64,000 nucleotides of DNA from a bacterium (GCA_028824415.1 JAPPDX010000129.1:1-64000), one strand, 5' to 3'. Shown: positions 25,661-35,185, numbered from the stretch's first letter. Numbers and translations are program-made. Notes: generated from the sequence alone by a model not told the origin.

Positions 25661-28078
25661 TCAGTCCTTGGCGTCGACCATCTCCACGATGCGTTCGGGG
25701 GTGGCGGGGAGGCGCCGGATGCGGATGCCCAGGGCGTCGTCGATGGCGGCGCAGATGGCCGAAGGTGCCATCATGCGGCCGGCCTCACCGCCGCCCTTGA
25801 CACCGTAGGGCGTGTAGGGGCTGGGGGTCTCGTTGTGGCCCACCCGCAGCGTCGGCGAGTCCAGCGCGGAGGGGATGAGGTACTCGGCGAAGGAGGGGGT
25901 GCGCAGCACGCCGTCCTCGTCGTAGAGGAACTCCTCGAAGAGGGTGCTGCCGAGTCCCTGCACGGTGCCGCCGATGACCTGCCCGCCCACCGAGCGGGGA
26001 TTCACGACGGTGCCGCAGTCGTGGACGGCGGTGTAATCCAGGAACTCCACCCGCCCGGTCTCGGGGTCGACCTCCACGACGACGACGTGGCTGGCGTGGC
26101 CGACGAACGGGTAGAAGACCCCCAGGTTGGTCCGCTCGGGGTTGGGCATGGTGGTGTAGGGGTGGTCCTGGACGTGGCTGGCCTCCAGGCCGGTTTCGAT
26201 CTCCTCGGGCAGGGAGTGCTTGAACATGTGCGCCGCCAGCGCGATCTCGGCGAGTTCCTTGCGCTGGTCGGGGCTGCCTCGCACCGCGAAGCCACCGTCC
26301 TCCCAGACCAAGTCGTCCTCGTTGGCCTCAAGCAGGTGGGCGGCGATCTTGGCCGCCTTGGCCCGGATGCTCTGGGCGGCGCCCTCCACCGCGCCGCCCA
26401 CCATGATCGTGAAGCGGCTGCCGCCCGGCCCGGTGGCCGGCATGCCCTGGTTGGAGCCGGCGTAGACCACCGAGACGTCCTCGGGCTTGACGCCCAACTC
26501 CTCGGCCGCGAACTGCGCCACCATCGTCTCGGGACTGTTGCCCCAGGAGGCATTCGAGTACAGCGTGGCGGTCACCGCGCCCATCGCGTCCACCTTCAGC
26601 GTCACACTCTCGGGGGCGCTGGTGACCGGCGCGGCCACGGGCTCGTCGAACCAGAACCAGAACTCGGTGGCGCTGAAGACGCTGCGCTCCTGGCAGGTGC
26701 ACACCCCGATGCCGATGTGGCGGCCCTCGGCGCGCATCTCGGCCTGGCGTTTGCGCCAACCCTTGTAGTCCGAGAGTTCCATCGTCTTCTTCAGCACGGC
26801 CTCGTAGTCGCCGCTGTCGTAGACGTTGCCGGTGGGGATGAAGTAGGGGAACTGGTCGGGCTGGATGAAGTTCATGCGCCGGATCTCGAAGGGATCCATG
26901 TCCAACTCGGCGGCCATGAGGTCCACCATGCGCTCGAGGATCCAGTTGCCGACCTCGGAGCCGAAGCCCCGGTAGGCGCCCTGCTGGCACTTGTTGGTGA
27001 GCACGGCGGTGAGGTCGTAGCCGATGCTGCTCATGCGGTAGGGGCCCACGGCCTGGGCGAGGGAGTTGCCGTGCTGGCCGACGCCGAACTGGATGTAGGC
27101 GCCGTAGTTGTCGACCACCTTGTAGCGGGTGCTCAGCAGCGTGCCGTCGGACTTTGCGGCCAGTTCCACCTCGTAATAGCGGTCCGAGCCGTGGTGGTCG
27201 CCGTTGGCGATGTTGTCGAGGCGGTCCTGCATGAACTTCACCGGCCGGCCCGTGACGCGGGCCATCATCGCGGCGATCGTGGCCGTCTTGACCTCGAAGA
27301 ACTTGGCGCCGAAGCTCCCGCCCGACGGGTGGGGTTGCAGGTCCAGCTTGTTGCTGGGCACCCGCAGCGTGTTGGCCAACAGGAACAGGAAGTGTGTGAA
27401 CGACATGGAGTTCACGTGGATGGTCATCATCCCGGTTGCGGAGTCGTAGTCGGCCACCGCGCCGACGGTCTCCAGCGGCTGGCCGCCAGAGCGGCCCCAC
27501 CACAGCGTGTCGCGCACGATCACATCGGCGGCGGCGAAATCACCGTCCACGTCGCCGAACGCGAACTTCCGGTGGAAGGGGACGTTGGACTCCAGGGCCT
27601 CGTGGATCAGCGGCGCGTCGTCGGTGAGGGCGGCGAGCATGTCGGTGAGCGGCTCCAACGGCTCGTACTCCACCTCGATGAGCTCGGCGGCGTCCTCGGC
27701 GATCGCCCGGGAGGTGGCGGCCACCACGGCCACGCCCTCGCCCATGTAGCGCACCTTGTCCACCGCCAGGCAGTACCAGGTGTGTTTGTCCGGCGACGGC
27801 CCGAAGTCGGGCATGGGGTTGACGTGGTCTGTGACGTTCTCGCTGGTGACGATGGCAACCACGCCGGGCACGGCCTCGGCGGCGGAGGTGTCGATGCTGA
27901 GGATCTTGGCGTGGGCCATGGTGCTGCGCGCCACGGCCACCTCCAGCATGTTCGGCACCTCGTAGTCGTCGATGTAGTTGCCGCGGCCTCGCAGGAACTT
28001 CGGGTCCTCCACCCGGGGGATCGACTTGCCGACCCACTCCAGGTGCTCGGGGTGCTGGCGTACTTCGGGGACGGTCAT
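25661..28078 (-). CDS. Second molybdopterin-binding hydroxylase large subunit (CoxL family)
   Basis: WVGKSIPRVEDPKFLRGRGNYIDD, GGSFGAKF, GAYRGFGSEVGNWILER, VNPRSVGGQVIGGTVQGLGSTLFEE, YGVKGGGEAGRMMAPSAICAAIDDAL. Confidence 0.93.
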   Translation of the reverse strand: MTVPEVRQHPEHLEWVGKSIPRVEDPKFLRGRGNYIDDYEVPNMLEVAVARSTMAHAKILSIDTSAAEAVPGVVAIVTSENVTDHVNPMPDFGPSPDKHTWYCLAVDKVRYMGEGVAVVAATSRAIAEDAAELIEVEYEPLEPLTDMLAALTDDAPLIHEALESNVPFHRKFAFGDVDGDFAAADVIVRDTLWWGRSGGQPLETVGAVADYDSATGMMTIHVNSMSFTHFLFLLANTLRVPSNKLDLQPHPSGGSFGAKFFEVKTATIAAMMARVTGRPVKFMQDRLDNIANGDHHGSDRYYEVELAAKSDGTLLSTRYKVVDNYGAYIQFGVGQHGNSLAQAVGPYRMSSIGYDLTAVLTNKCQQGAYRGFGSEVGNWILERMVDLMAAELDMDPFEIRRMNFIQPDQFPYFIPTGNVYDSGDYEAVLKKTMELSDYKGWRKRQAEMRAEGRHIGIGVCTCQERSVFSATEFWFWFDEPVAAPVTSAPESVTLKVDAMGAVTATLYSNASWGNSPETMVAQFAAEELGVKPEDVSVVYAGSNQGMPATGPGGSRFTIMVGGAVEGAAQSIRAKAAKIAAHLLEANEDDLVWEDGGFAVRGSPDQRKELAEIALAAHMFKHSLPEEIETGLEASHVQDHPYTTMPNPERTNLGVFYPFVGHASHVVVVEVDPETGRVEFLDYTAVHDCGTVVNPRSVGGQVIGGTVQGLGSTLFEEFLYDEDGVLRTPSFAEYLIPSALDSPTLRVGHNETPSPYTPYGVKGGGEAGRMMAPSAICAAIDDALGIRIRRLPATPERIVEMVDAKD

Positions 28079-28079
28079 G

Positions 28080-28562
28080 TCAGCCCTCCTCTGCGCGCAT
28101 CTCGGCGGCGGCGTCCAGGACGGCGTCGACGATGTACTGGTAGCCGGTGCAGCGGCACATGTTGCTGGAGATCCCCTCCCGAGCCTCCTCGGCGGTGAGG
28201 TTGGGGTTGTCGTTGATGAGTTCCAGGCTCCGCAGCAGCATGCCGGGTGTGCAGAACCCGCACTGCAGGCCCTGGTGGCGCCGGAACGCCTCCTGGAGGG
28301 GATGCATCTCGGCGCCGGGAGCGAGGCTCTCGACGGTCTGGATTTCGGCGCCGTCGGCCTGGACGGCGAACATGATGCACGACCGCACGCTGCGGCCGCC
28401 GATCAGTACCGTGCAGGCCCCGCAGGCGCCCTGCTCGCAGCCGATGTGCGTTCCCACCAAGCCCACGTCGTGGCGCAGGAAGTCCGCCAGGCTGCGCCGT
28501 GACTCCACGCTGGCCGATGTCGCGGCGCCGTTGATCGTCACGGTGATGTCGTGAGTGCTCAT
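28080..28562 (-). CDS. [2Fe-2S] small subunit of molybdenum hydroxylase (CoxS-like)
   Basis: GCEQGACGACTVLIGG and CGFCTPGMLL ... SSNMCRCTGYQYIVDAV. Confidence 0.95.
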   Translation of the reverse strand: MSTHDITVTINGAATSASVESRRSLADFLRHDVGLVGTHIGCEQGACGACTVLIGGRSVRSCIMFAVQADGAEIQTVESLAPGAEMHPLQEAFRRHQGLQCGFCTPGMLLRSLELINDNPNLTAEEAREGISSNMCRCTGYQYIVDAVLDAAAEMRAEEG

Positions 28563-29431
28563 GTCGCTCCTCCCGCACGCTCGGCGGCTGTCGTCAGTGC
28601 GCGCCGGGTGAGGACCCGGGCGAGTTTCTTGCGGTAGGCGCCCGAGCCGAAGGAGTCCGACAGCGGCTCGATGCCGGCTGCGGCCGCCTCCGCCGCCCCC
28701 GCGAAGACCTCCGCCCCCGGCGCGGACCCCACCAGGATCGCTTCGGCCTCCGGGCGGCGCAGCGGCACCTCCGCCACCCCTCCCAACACCACCGACGCCC
28801 GGTCAATGGTGCCGGCGTCGACGTGGACCATCACAGCCGCGAGGGCGATCGGCCAGCTCTCCTTGGTAACGCTGAACTCCAAGAAACCGTGACCGGTGCC
28901 CGACGGCCAGGCGTCCACCGTCACGCCGGTGACCAGCTCGCCCTCCTCCAGAGCCGTCGTGAAGTAGCCCTCGAAGAAGTCCTCCGAGGAGATCTCCCGC
29001 GTCCCGCCGGCGCCCTGGGCGGTAACCGTGCCGCCCTGGGCCTTGAACGCGGCGGGCATCTCCGCGCTCGGATCGGCATGGGCGATGCTGCCCACCACCG
29101 TGCCCTGATGGCGCACCGGCACCTGGCCCGCATTCGAGATCGCATCCGCCAGGACCGGCGCAGCCGCCAGCGTCTCCGCATGCAACTCCACAGTCCGCTG
29201 GCGGGCGGCCGCGCCCACGTGCAGGCCGGCCCCGTTGGCTCCGATGCCTGCCAGATCCGGCGCGTGGGTGATGTCCACCAGGAAGCCCGGCGCCGCCAGG
29301 CGCAGATTCATCAACGGGATCAGACTCTGACCTCCCGCCAGGATCCGCGCATCGAAACCCAACTCACCCAGCAGCGCCGCCGCCTCCGTGGCCGATCCCG
29401 CCCGGTGATACTCGAAAGGTGGCGACTTCAT
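28559..29431 (-). CDS. FAD-binding medium subunit of molybdenum hydroxylase (CoxM-like)
   Basis: DARILAGGQSLIPLMNLRLA, GTVVGSIAHADPSAEMPA; start corrected to MKSPPFEY; ATGA overlap with small subunit. Confidence 0.93.
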   Translation of the reverse strand: MKSPPFEYHRAGSATEAAALLGELGFDARILAGGQSLIPLMNLRLAAPGFLVDITHAPDLAGIGANGAGLHVGAAARQRTVELHAETLAAAPVLADAISNAGQVPVRHQGTVVGSIAHADPSAEMPAAFKAQGGTVTAQGAGGTREISSEDFFEGYFTTALEEGELVTGVTVDAWPSGTGHGFLEFSVTKESWPIALAAVMVHVDAGTIDRASVVLGGVAEVPLRRPEAEAILVGSAPGAEVFAGAAEAAAAGIEPLSDSFGSGAYRKKLARVLTRRALTTAAERAGGAT

Positions 29432-29542
29432 AGGCCCTCCCTGGAGATGCTGATCCGGAAGGTAGTTCGTGAAGCACTCACGCGCCACGACGGAATCGGC
29501 ACGCCTTTGCCCCCAACCAGGGCCCGCGGCACTGGTGATCGG

Positions 29543-30193
29543 CTAGAGGAGACGCAGGTGGCGTGCCTTGGCGAGGGCCTCGATGCGGTTGCGGGCCTGC
29601 AGCTTCTGCAGCAGCGACTGCACGTAGCTGCGCACCGTGTTCTCGGCCAGGTGCAACTCCTCGGCGATCTCCTTGCTGGTGCGGCCGAGCGCCATCACGC
29701 ACAGCACTTCGTATTCGCGCAGGGTCAGCGAGGTACCGGATCCGTTGCGCCCGGGAAGATTCTGCGCCCGCTCGGAGGGGAGGTCGGTGAGCGAGGGATC
29801 CACGAAGACGTTGCCCGCCAGGACAGCCCGTAGAGCCTCGACGAGGTCGCGGGTCCCCTTGAGCACGATGCCGGTGGCGCCGGCGTTGAGGCACGCCCGC
29901 AGCGGCTCGGGATCGTCGAAGGCGGTGTGGATCACGACCCGCGCCGTGGGCGAGACCGACAGCAGCGAGCGGCAGAGTGGCGGCGCCAGGTGTTCGCCCA
30001 GCTTCAGGTCCAGGATCACGATGTCGGGCTGCAACCGTCGCGCCATGTCCTCAGCGCTCACGGGGTCGGCGGCCTCGCCCACCAGTTGCAGGTCGACGGT
30101 TTCCGCCAGGATCCTGCGAACGCCGTCGATCACGACGGGATGGTCGTCCACGACCAGGACGCGGGCTCGCTCGGTCATCCCTTCCTCAGGCAT
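29543..30193 (-). CDS. LuxR/NarL-family response regulator
   Basis: RVLVVDDHPVVIDGVRRIL receiver; LTLREYEVLCVMALGRTSKEIAEELHLAENTVRSYVQSLLQKLQARNRIEAL HTH. Confidence 0.92.
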   Translation of the reverse strand: MPEEGMTERARVLVVDDHPVVIDGVRRILAETVDLQLVGEAADPVSAEDMARRLQPDIVILDLKLGEHLAPPLCRSLLSVSPTARVVIHTAFDDPEPLRACLNAGATGIVLKGTRDLVEALRAVLAGNVFVDPSLTDLPSERAQNLPGRNGSGTSLTLREYEVLCVMALGRTSKEIAEELHLAENTVRSYVQSLLQKLQARNRIEALAKARHLRLL

Positions 30194-31355
30194 CGGCGGG
30201 CTCGCATGGCACCGTCATGCGCAGCGTCGTGCCGCCGTCCTCGTTGGCGCTGAGTTCGAGGACGCCGCCGAGGTGCTCGACCCTTCCCAGCAGCGACGTG
30301 AGACCCCAGTTGTGCTCGCCGCGGGGGATGGCGGTCAGTTCGAAGTCCTCGGGGAGGCCCTGGCCGTCGTCCTGCACGACGAGGGTCACGCGTCCCTCGG
30401 TGAAGTGCAGCGTCACGACCACCATGTTGGCTTCGGCGTGCTGCTGGATGTTGAAGAGCGCCTGGCGGACGCCGGCCACGAGGGCCGTCTCGACCCGCGG
30501 CGGTAGCGCACGTGCCGTGCCGCGCACGACGAGGTGGGTCGCCAGCCCGGCACGCGACTCCAGGTCGGCCAGCTCGCGCCGCAGTGCGACGGGAACCGTC
30601 TCATGGCTCTCCGACGGCGCCAGGGCCTCGAACGCCTCGCGCATGCGGCGCGTCGCCAGCCGGGCCTGCTCCTCGATGTGCAGGGCGCTCTGGGCCATGG
30701 GGCCGTCCGCCGTGGATCGAGCCATCTGCGCGGCCGCCACGCCGATGCTGAACAGCAACTGGCCCACGTCGTCATGCAGGTTGGAGGCAATGCGCAGCCG
30801 CTCGGCGTGGACCTGCTCGGAGAGGGCCCGGGAGGCCCTCATGGTGAGCGACATCATGGGTGCCAGGTCCACCGCGGTGGCCGCCAGGAGCGTCATGGCG
30901 CGGTCGCCCAGCGAGCCCACCATGCGGGTCGCCCCGTAGAGCACGCCGAGCACGTCGCCGTCGTGCACCACGGGGACGGCGATCATCCCGCCGATGCCCT
31001 CGCCGCGCACGATGTCGGCGAACTCCTGAGAGATGCGCGGGTCGTTGAGGTAGTCGTCCACGGCGATGGGGCGGCGTTCCATCAGGGCGCGGCCGCCGAG
31101 GCCCTGCCCGGTGGAGATGCGCACGCCGCGGAAGCGTTGGGTGCGCTCGCCGTTGACGCCGAGCATCGCCAGAAGGCCCGGGTCCTCGTGCACGGCCACC
31201 GACGCCAGCGGCACGCCCAGCAGCCGATCGATCTCGCGGGCCGCCTGCTGGGCGAACGCCTCGTTGTCGAGGAAGCCGCCGAGGCGGCGGGTGCTCTCGG
31301 CGATGCGGCGCCGGTCGGCGGAATCTGTGAGGCCCTTCATCGCCAACTCAGCCAC
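30186..31355 (-). CDS. GAF-domain sensor histidine kinase (HisKA_3 type)
   Basis: ERLRIASNLHDDVGQLLFSIGV dimerisation box; HATPase QALFNIQQHAEA, VQDDGQGLPEDF, WGLTSLLGRVEHLGGVLEL. Confidence 0.92.
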   Translation of the reverse strand: MAELAMKGLTDSADRRRIAESTRRLGGFLDNEAFAQQAAREIDRLLGVPLASVAVHEDPGLLAMLGVNGERTQRFRGVRISTGQGLGGRALMERRPIAVDDYLNDPRISQEFADIVRGEGIGGMIAVPVVHDGDVLGVLYGATRMVGSLGDRAMTLLAATAVDLAPMMSLTMRASRALSEQVHAERLRIASNLHDDVGQLLFSIGVAAAQMARSTADGPMAQSALHIEEQARLATRRMREAFEALAPSESHETVPVALRRELADLESRAGLATHLVVRGTARALPPRVETALVAGVRQALFNIQQHAEANMVVVTLHFTEGRVTLVVQDDGQGLPEDFELTAIPRGEHNWGLTSLLGRVEHLGGVLELSANEDGGTTLRMTVPCEPADA

Positions 31356-32903
31356 CTATTCCTGCGGCGGCGCTGAGCGCGCCGGGGGACTCGGGAACCC
31401 GCCGACGAGCGACTCGTAGGTCTTGGCCGCCGCCAGGGCGGTCGTCTCGTCCCAGTAGCGGGCCACGAAGCTCATCCCCACCGGCAGCCCGTCGCTGAGG
31501 CCCGCCGGTACGTTGATGACCGGGTGCCCGGTGACCGAGCACGGCAAGGTGTTGGGCACCATCTCCAGTGCCCGTGCCACGTAGTCGGCGATCGAGCAGT
31601 CCTCGGGGGGCAAGGCGGTGGGCATCATGGGAAGCGTCGGGTAGCAGAGCACATCGCAGCTCTCCAGAGCCCGGTCGTACGCCTGGTTGATCAGCGGACG
31701 CACGTTCTGCGCCTTGGCGTAGCTGGCCCCACCGTGGAGGTTCAGCATGTACTGCCCGAAGAGGGCCACGTACTTGACGGAGTGGGAGACCGCGTCGCCG
31801 TGGCGTCGCCAACCCGCCGCGAAGGCCTCCATGATCTCGGGGTTGTACCGGCCACGGTGGTTCAGGCCGTAGCCGTTGCCGCGCAGCATCTGCCAGGCCC
31901 CTCCCTCGGTCGCGATCACGCTCCAGACCGCTGGTGCCCAGAGATGCTCGGGAAGGGATATCTCCCGCACCTCGGCGCCGGCCGACTCCAGGCGCGCCAG
32001 AGCGCCGCGCACCGTGTCGTCCACCGCCGCGTCGCTGATCGGGTGGCCGAATCCTTCGGTCACCACGCCGATGCGCAGACTCGCCGGCTCGCGGTCGAGC
32101 CCCGCGGTGTAGTCCACCCCCGACGGTGCCGACAATTGGCGTTGGTCCGCCCCGTCGGGTCCGGCAATGGCCGTCAGCAGCAGCGCCACGTCATCGACGG
32201 TGCGAGCGAGCGGCCCGAGATGGTCGAACGTGTACTCGATGGGGAAGGCCCCCGTATACGGCACGAGGCCGTAGCTGGCTTTGATCCCGACGATGCCCGA
32301 CCAGCCGGCCGGCATGCGCACCGAGCCTCCCTGGTCACCGGCGATGGCCATGTCCACCTCGCCGGTGGCCACCAGCACGGCACTGCCGCACGACGAGCCG
32401 CCGGCGGAACGGGTGGGGTCCCAGGGGTTGCGCACCGGGCCGGTGGCGGCGGTATGGCTCCCGCCGGAGAAGCACAGGTCCTCGCAGACCGCCTTGCCGG
32501 CGATCTCGCCGCCCGCCTCCAGGATGCGCCGTACCACGCTGGCATCGCTGCGGGGCACGAACCCCTCCAGGGTCGCCGAGCCGTTCATCATCGGCACGCC
32601 CGCCACGTCGACGTTGTCCTTGATGGCGATTCGCTTGCCTGCCAGGAGGCCCTCGTCGCGCTCGCGCACGGCGCAGCGCCGGTACCACGCACCGAGGGGG
32701 TTGTCGCCGGGCTCGGGCCGCCAGGAGTGGCGCTCGGGAATCGCCGGCGCCTGCTGCTGATAGAGGTCCTCCACGGTGTCATAGGCCGCCAGCGCGCCCA
32801 CCACCAGCTCCCGGTAGGCGGCCAAGTCGGCCTCGCTCGGAGACAGTCCGAAGCCGGCGGCGATGGCCCCCAACTCGTCGGTGCTCGGAACCGGTACCCC
32901 CAT
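31356..32903 (-). CDS. Amidase (amidase-signature family)
   Basis: KDNVDVAGVPMMNGS, NPWDPTRSAGGSSCGSAVLVATGEVDMAIAGDQGGSVRMPAGWSGIVGIK. Confidence 0.92.
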   Translation of the reverse strand: MGVPVPSTDELGAIAAGFGLSPSEADLAAYRELVVGALAAYDTVEDLYQQQAPAIPERHSWRPEPGDNPLGAWYRRCAVRERDEGLLAGKRIAIKDNVDVAGVPMMNGSATLEGFVPRSDASVVRRILEAGGEIAGKAVCEDLCFSGGSHTAATGPVRNPWDPTRSAGGSSCGSAVLVATGEVDMAIAGDQGGSVRMPAGWSGIVGIKASYGLVPYTGAFPIEYTFDHLGPLARTVDDVALLLTAIAGPDGADQRQLSAPSGVDYTAGLDREPASLRIGVVTEGFGHPISDAAVDDTVRGALARLESAGAEVREISLPEHLWAPAVWSVIATEGGAWQMLRGNGYGLNHRGRYNPEIMEAFAAGWRRHGDAVSHSVKYVALFGQYMLNLHGGASYAKAQNVRPLINQAYDRALESCDVLCYPTLPMMPTALPPEDCSIADYVARALEMVPNTLPCSVTGHPVINVPAGLSDGLPVGMSFVARYWDETTALAAAKTYESLVGGFPSPPARSAPPQE

Positions 32904-32986
32904 GGTGCCTCCTCGGCGAGACGTCGCTGCCCGTAACCTACGACGCCCCGCCGCGCCGGTGTTACCCGCGTTTGCAGGTACTTAGC

Positions 32987-33009
32987 GTCGGCGCGCCCGG
33001 CGCGCCGAC
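32987..33009. promoter_or_regulatory. 11-bp perfect inverted repeat in the divergent amidase/betC intergenic region
   Basis: GTCGGCGCGCC-c-GGCGCGCCGAC, 38 nt upstream of the betC ATG. Confidence 0.4.
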
Positions 33010-33046
33010 CGTTCGCCGAAACAGGCGCGGTGTACTGTCGATTCCG

Positions 33047-34552
33047 ATGGCGCGGCCCAACGTCCTCCTGGTGATGGCGGATCAGCTGGCGCCGCACTTC
33101 ACGGGCACCTACGGCCATCCCCTCGTGCGCACGCCCTCCCTGGATGCGCTCGCCGCGCGCGGAACGCGCTTCGACGCGGCCTACTGCGCCTCGCCGCTGT
33201 GCGCACCGTCCCGGTTCTCCATGCTGGCGGGGCGGCCGCCCACCGAGATCGGCGCCTGGGACAACGCCGCGGAGTTCCCGGCCTCGGTGCCGACATTCGT
33301 GCACCACCTCCGCCTCGCCGGCTACCGCACGGTGCTCTCGGGGAAGATGCACTTCGTGGGGCCCGATCAGCTTCACGGCTTCGAGGAGCGCCTCACCACC
33401 GACATCTATCCCGCCGACTTCGCCTGGACCCCCAACTGGGACGCTTCCGGGGTGCGGATCGGCAAGTGGTACCACAACATGGACAGCCTCGCCGAGGCCG
33501 GCCAGGCGCTGGCCACCTACCAGATCGACTATGACGAGGAGGTGGGCCAGGCGGCGGTGCGGCAGGTCTACGACCTGGCCCGCCACGGCGACGGGCGGCC
33601 GTTCCTGCTGGTGGCGTCGTTCATCCACCCCCACGATCCCTACGTGGCCCGCCCGGAGTGGTGGGACCTCTACGACCACGACGCCATCGACCTGCCCGAG
33701 GCTCCACCGGAGGCGTCGGAGCCCCACGTACGGCGCATCCGCCGCGGCATCGAGGCCGACACCGTGGGTTACAACGAGGCGCAGTGCCGCAACGCCCGCC
33801 ACGGCTACTACGCCAACACCAGCTACTTCGACTCGTGGCTGGGGCGGCTAACAGCCGCGCTGGCCGAGGTGGGCGAGTTGGACCGCACCGTGGTCATCGC
33901 CACCAGCGACCACGGTGACATGCTCGGCGACCGGGGCACCTGGTTCAAGATGTGCTTCTACGAGCGGTCGGCGCGGGTCCCGCTCGTGGTGGCCGGCCCC
34001 GACGTGGCCAACCGCAGCGTCGGCAACGCCTGCTCGCTACTGGACCTCTTCCCGACCCTGCTGGACATCGCCGGCGCCGGCGAGAAACCCTCGGTCCCGG
34101 TTGCCGGACGCAGCCTCTGGCCCAGCGCCACCGGCGGCGAGGACCCCGTCGACGAGACCGTCGGCGAGTACACCGCCGAAATGACGTCACACCCGATGTT
34201 CATGATCCGCCGCGGACGCCACAAGTACATCGCCTGCGAGACCGATCCACCCCTGCTGTACGACGTGGAGGCCGACCCGCTGGAACGCGACAACCTGGCC
34301 GCCGATCCGGCCCACGCCTCCCTGGCGGCGGGCTTCGCTGCCGAAGTGGCCGAACGCTGGGACGGCGCCGCCATCAGGGAGGCGGTGCTGGCCTCCCAGC
34401 GCGCCCGCCGGGTGCTGCACGAGGCCATGGGTGCCGGCAGCCGGCACCCATGGGACTATGCCCCGGCGCGCGACGCGGCCAACGAGTACGTCCGCAACCA
34501 CCTGGACTGGGCCGAGGCCGGCCCCCGCAGCCGCTTCCCGCCGCTCGGCTGA
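33047..34552 (+). CDS. betC: Choline-sulfatase
   Basis: Sulfatase motif SPLCAPSRFSMLAG; strong recalled BetC matches: NAAEFPASVPTFVHHLRLAGYRTVLSGKMHFVGPDQLHGFEERLTTDIYPADFAWTP, SFIHPHDPYVARPEWWDLY. Confidence 0.9.
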   Translation: MARPNVLLVMADQLAPHFTGTYGHPLVRTPSLDALAARGTRFDAAYCASPLCAPSRFSMLAGRPPTEIGAWDNAAEFPASVPTFVHHLRLAGYRTVLSGKMHFVGPDQLHGFEERLTTDIYPADFAWTPNWDASGVRIGKWYHNMDSLAEAGQALATYQIDYDEEVGQAAVRQVYDLARHGDGRPFLLVASFIHPHDPYVARPEWWDLYDHDAIDLPEAPPEASEPHVRRIRRGIEADTVGYNEAQCRNARHGYYANTSYFDSWLGRLTAALAEVGELDRTVVIATSDHGDMLGDRGTWFKMCFYERSARVPLVVAGPDVANRSVGNACSLLDLFPTLLDIAGAGEKPSVPVAGRSLWPSATGGEDPVDETVGEYTAEMTSHPMFMIRRGRHKYIACETDPPLLYDVEADPLERDNLAADPAHASLAAGFAAEVAERWDGAAIREAVLASQRARRVLHEAMGAGSRHPWDYAPARDAANEYVRNHLDWAEAGPRSRFPPLG

Positions 34553-34695
34553 GTCCGAGCGTCCCCCGAGGCCGCCTCGATCGGCCAACCCTCTTCAACG
34601 ACCGCCGGTGGGCTTGAGGAACCGAATCGGGCGCTGGGTATCCGCCAAGAATCTCAGTGTGGCTGAGTGTTGTTCCGGCGGGATCTCGGGACCGG

Positions 34696-34957
34696 CTACA
34701 GGGAGGCCAGGTAGTCGGTGTCGTCGCGTACCTGCTCGAAGTGCTGCAGGCCGAGGCGATGGTTCCAGAGACGCCGGTCCGGAATCCGCAGCGGTTCACG
34801 CGGAGAATCTGGGGTCCACCAACTCGCGGTCTCGATCGTCTTGCCGACACGCACCGCCTCCTCGATCGCCGGGGGAGCCGAACAGTTCGCGGGCGCGGTG
34901 GTATGTGTTCTGGTAGTCGACGAACACGGCAACGCGGCGATCAGGGACTGAGGTCAC
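34696..34957 (-). pseudogene. Truncated/frameshifted NYN-domain-like remnant
   Basis: VTSVPDRRVAVFVDYQNTYHRARELFGSP in one frame continues in another as AIEEAVRVGKTIETASWWTPDSPREPLRIPDRRLWNHRLGLQHFEQVRDDTDYLASL. Confidence 0.5.
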
Positions 34958-34968
34958 AAAACTAGTAA

Positions 34969-35002
34969 CCCCGCCATGCCCGGCAAAGCCGGCCAGGCGG
35001 GG
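34969..35002. other. GC-rich hairpin next to NYN remnant
   Basis: ccccgcc ... (ccggc aaa gccgg) ... ggcgggg nested inverted repeats. Confidence 0.5.
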
Positions 35003-35033
35003 AGGAATACAACGGACTATAGCGCTCCACACT

Positions 35034-35084
35034 GCAATCGCAAGTTGCTTGACCACGCTCGATGGCCGAGCGTGGTTCGATTGC
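35034..35084. other. Two-tier intergenic stem-loop
   Basis: Outer gcaatcg/cgattgc and inner ccacgctcg-atggc-cgagcgtgg (9-bp stem). Confidence 0.5.
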
Positions 35085-35185
35085 CTGGCGAGGGGACCCA
35101 CCAGAGCCGCTGCAAGTCCCAGTGAGGTCCAGGGCGTCGAGCCCCGGTTCCTCCTGCGCTGGGGCTGCTGCGGCTTGTCGCTGTC

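Noticed and set aside
23205-28078. Genuine form I carbon monoxide dehydrogenase
   Set aside because: The AYxCSFR active-site signature is absent from both large subunits.
25835-28198. 787-aa plus-strand ORF
   Set aside because: Antisense to a clear CoxL-type gene; low-complexity G/H/V/R composition typical of GC-rich shadow frames. The same applies to 2055..3479, 35537..37153, 31524..32936, 15968..17467 and 18488..20092.
35060-35090. tRNA T-loop-like ggttcgattgcc
   Set aside because: No acceptor, D or anticodon arm pairing around it; explained better by the two-tier stem-loop.
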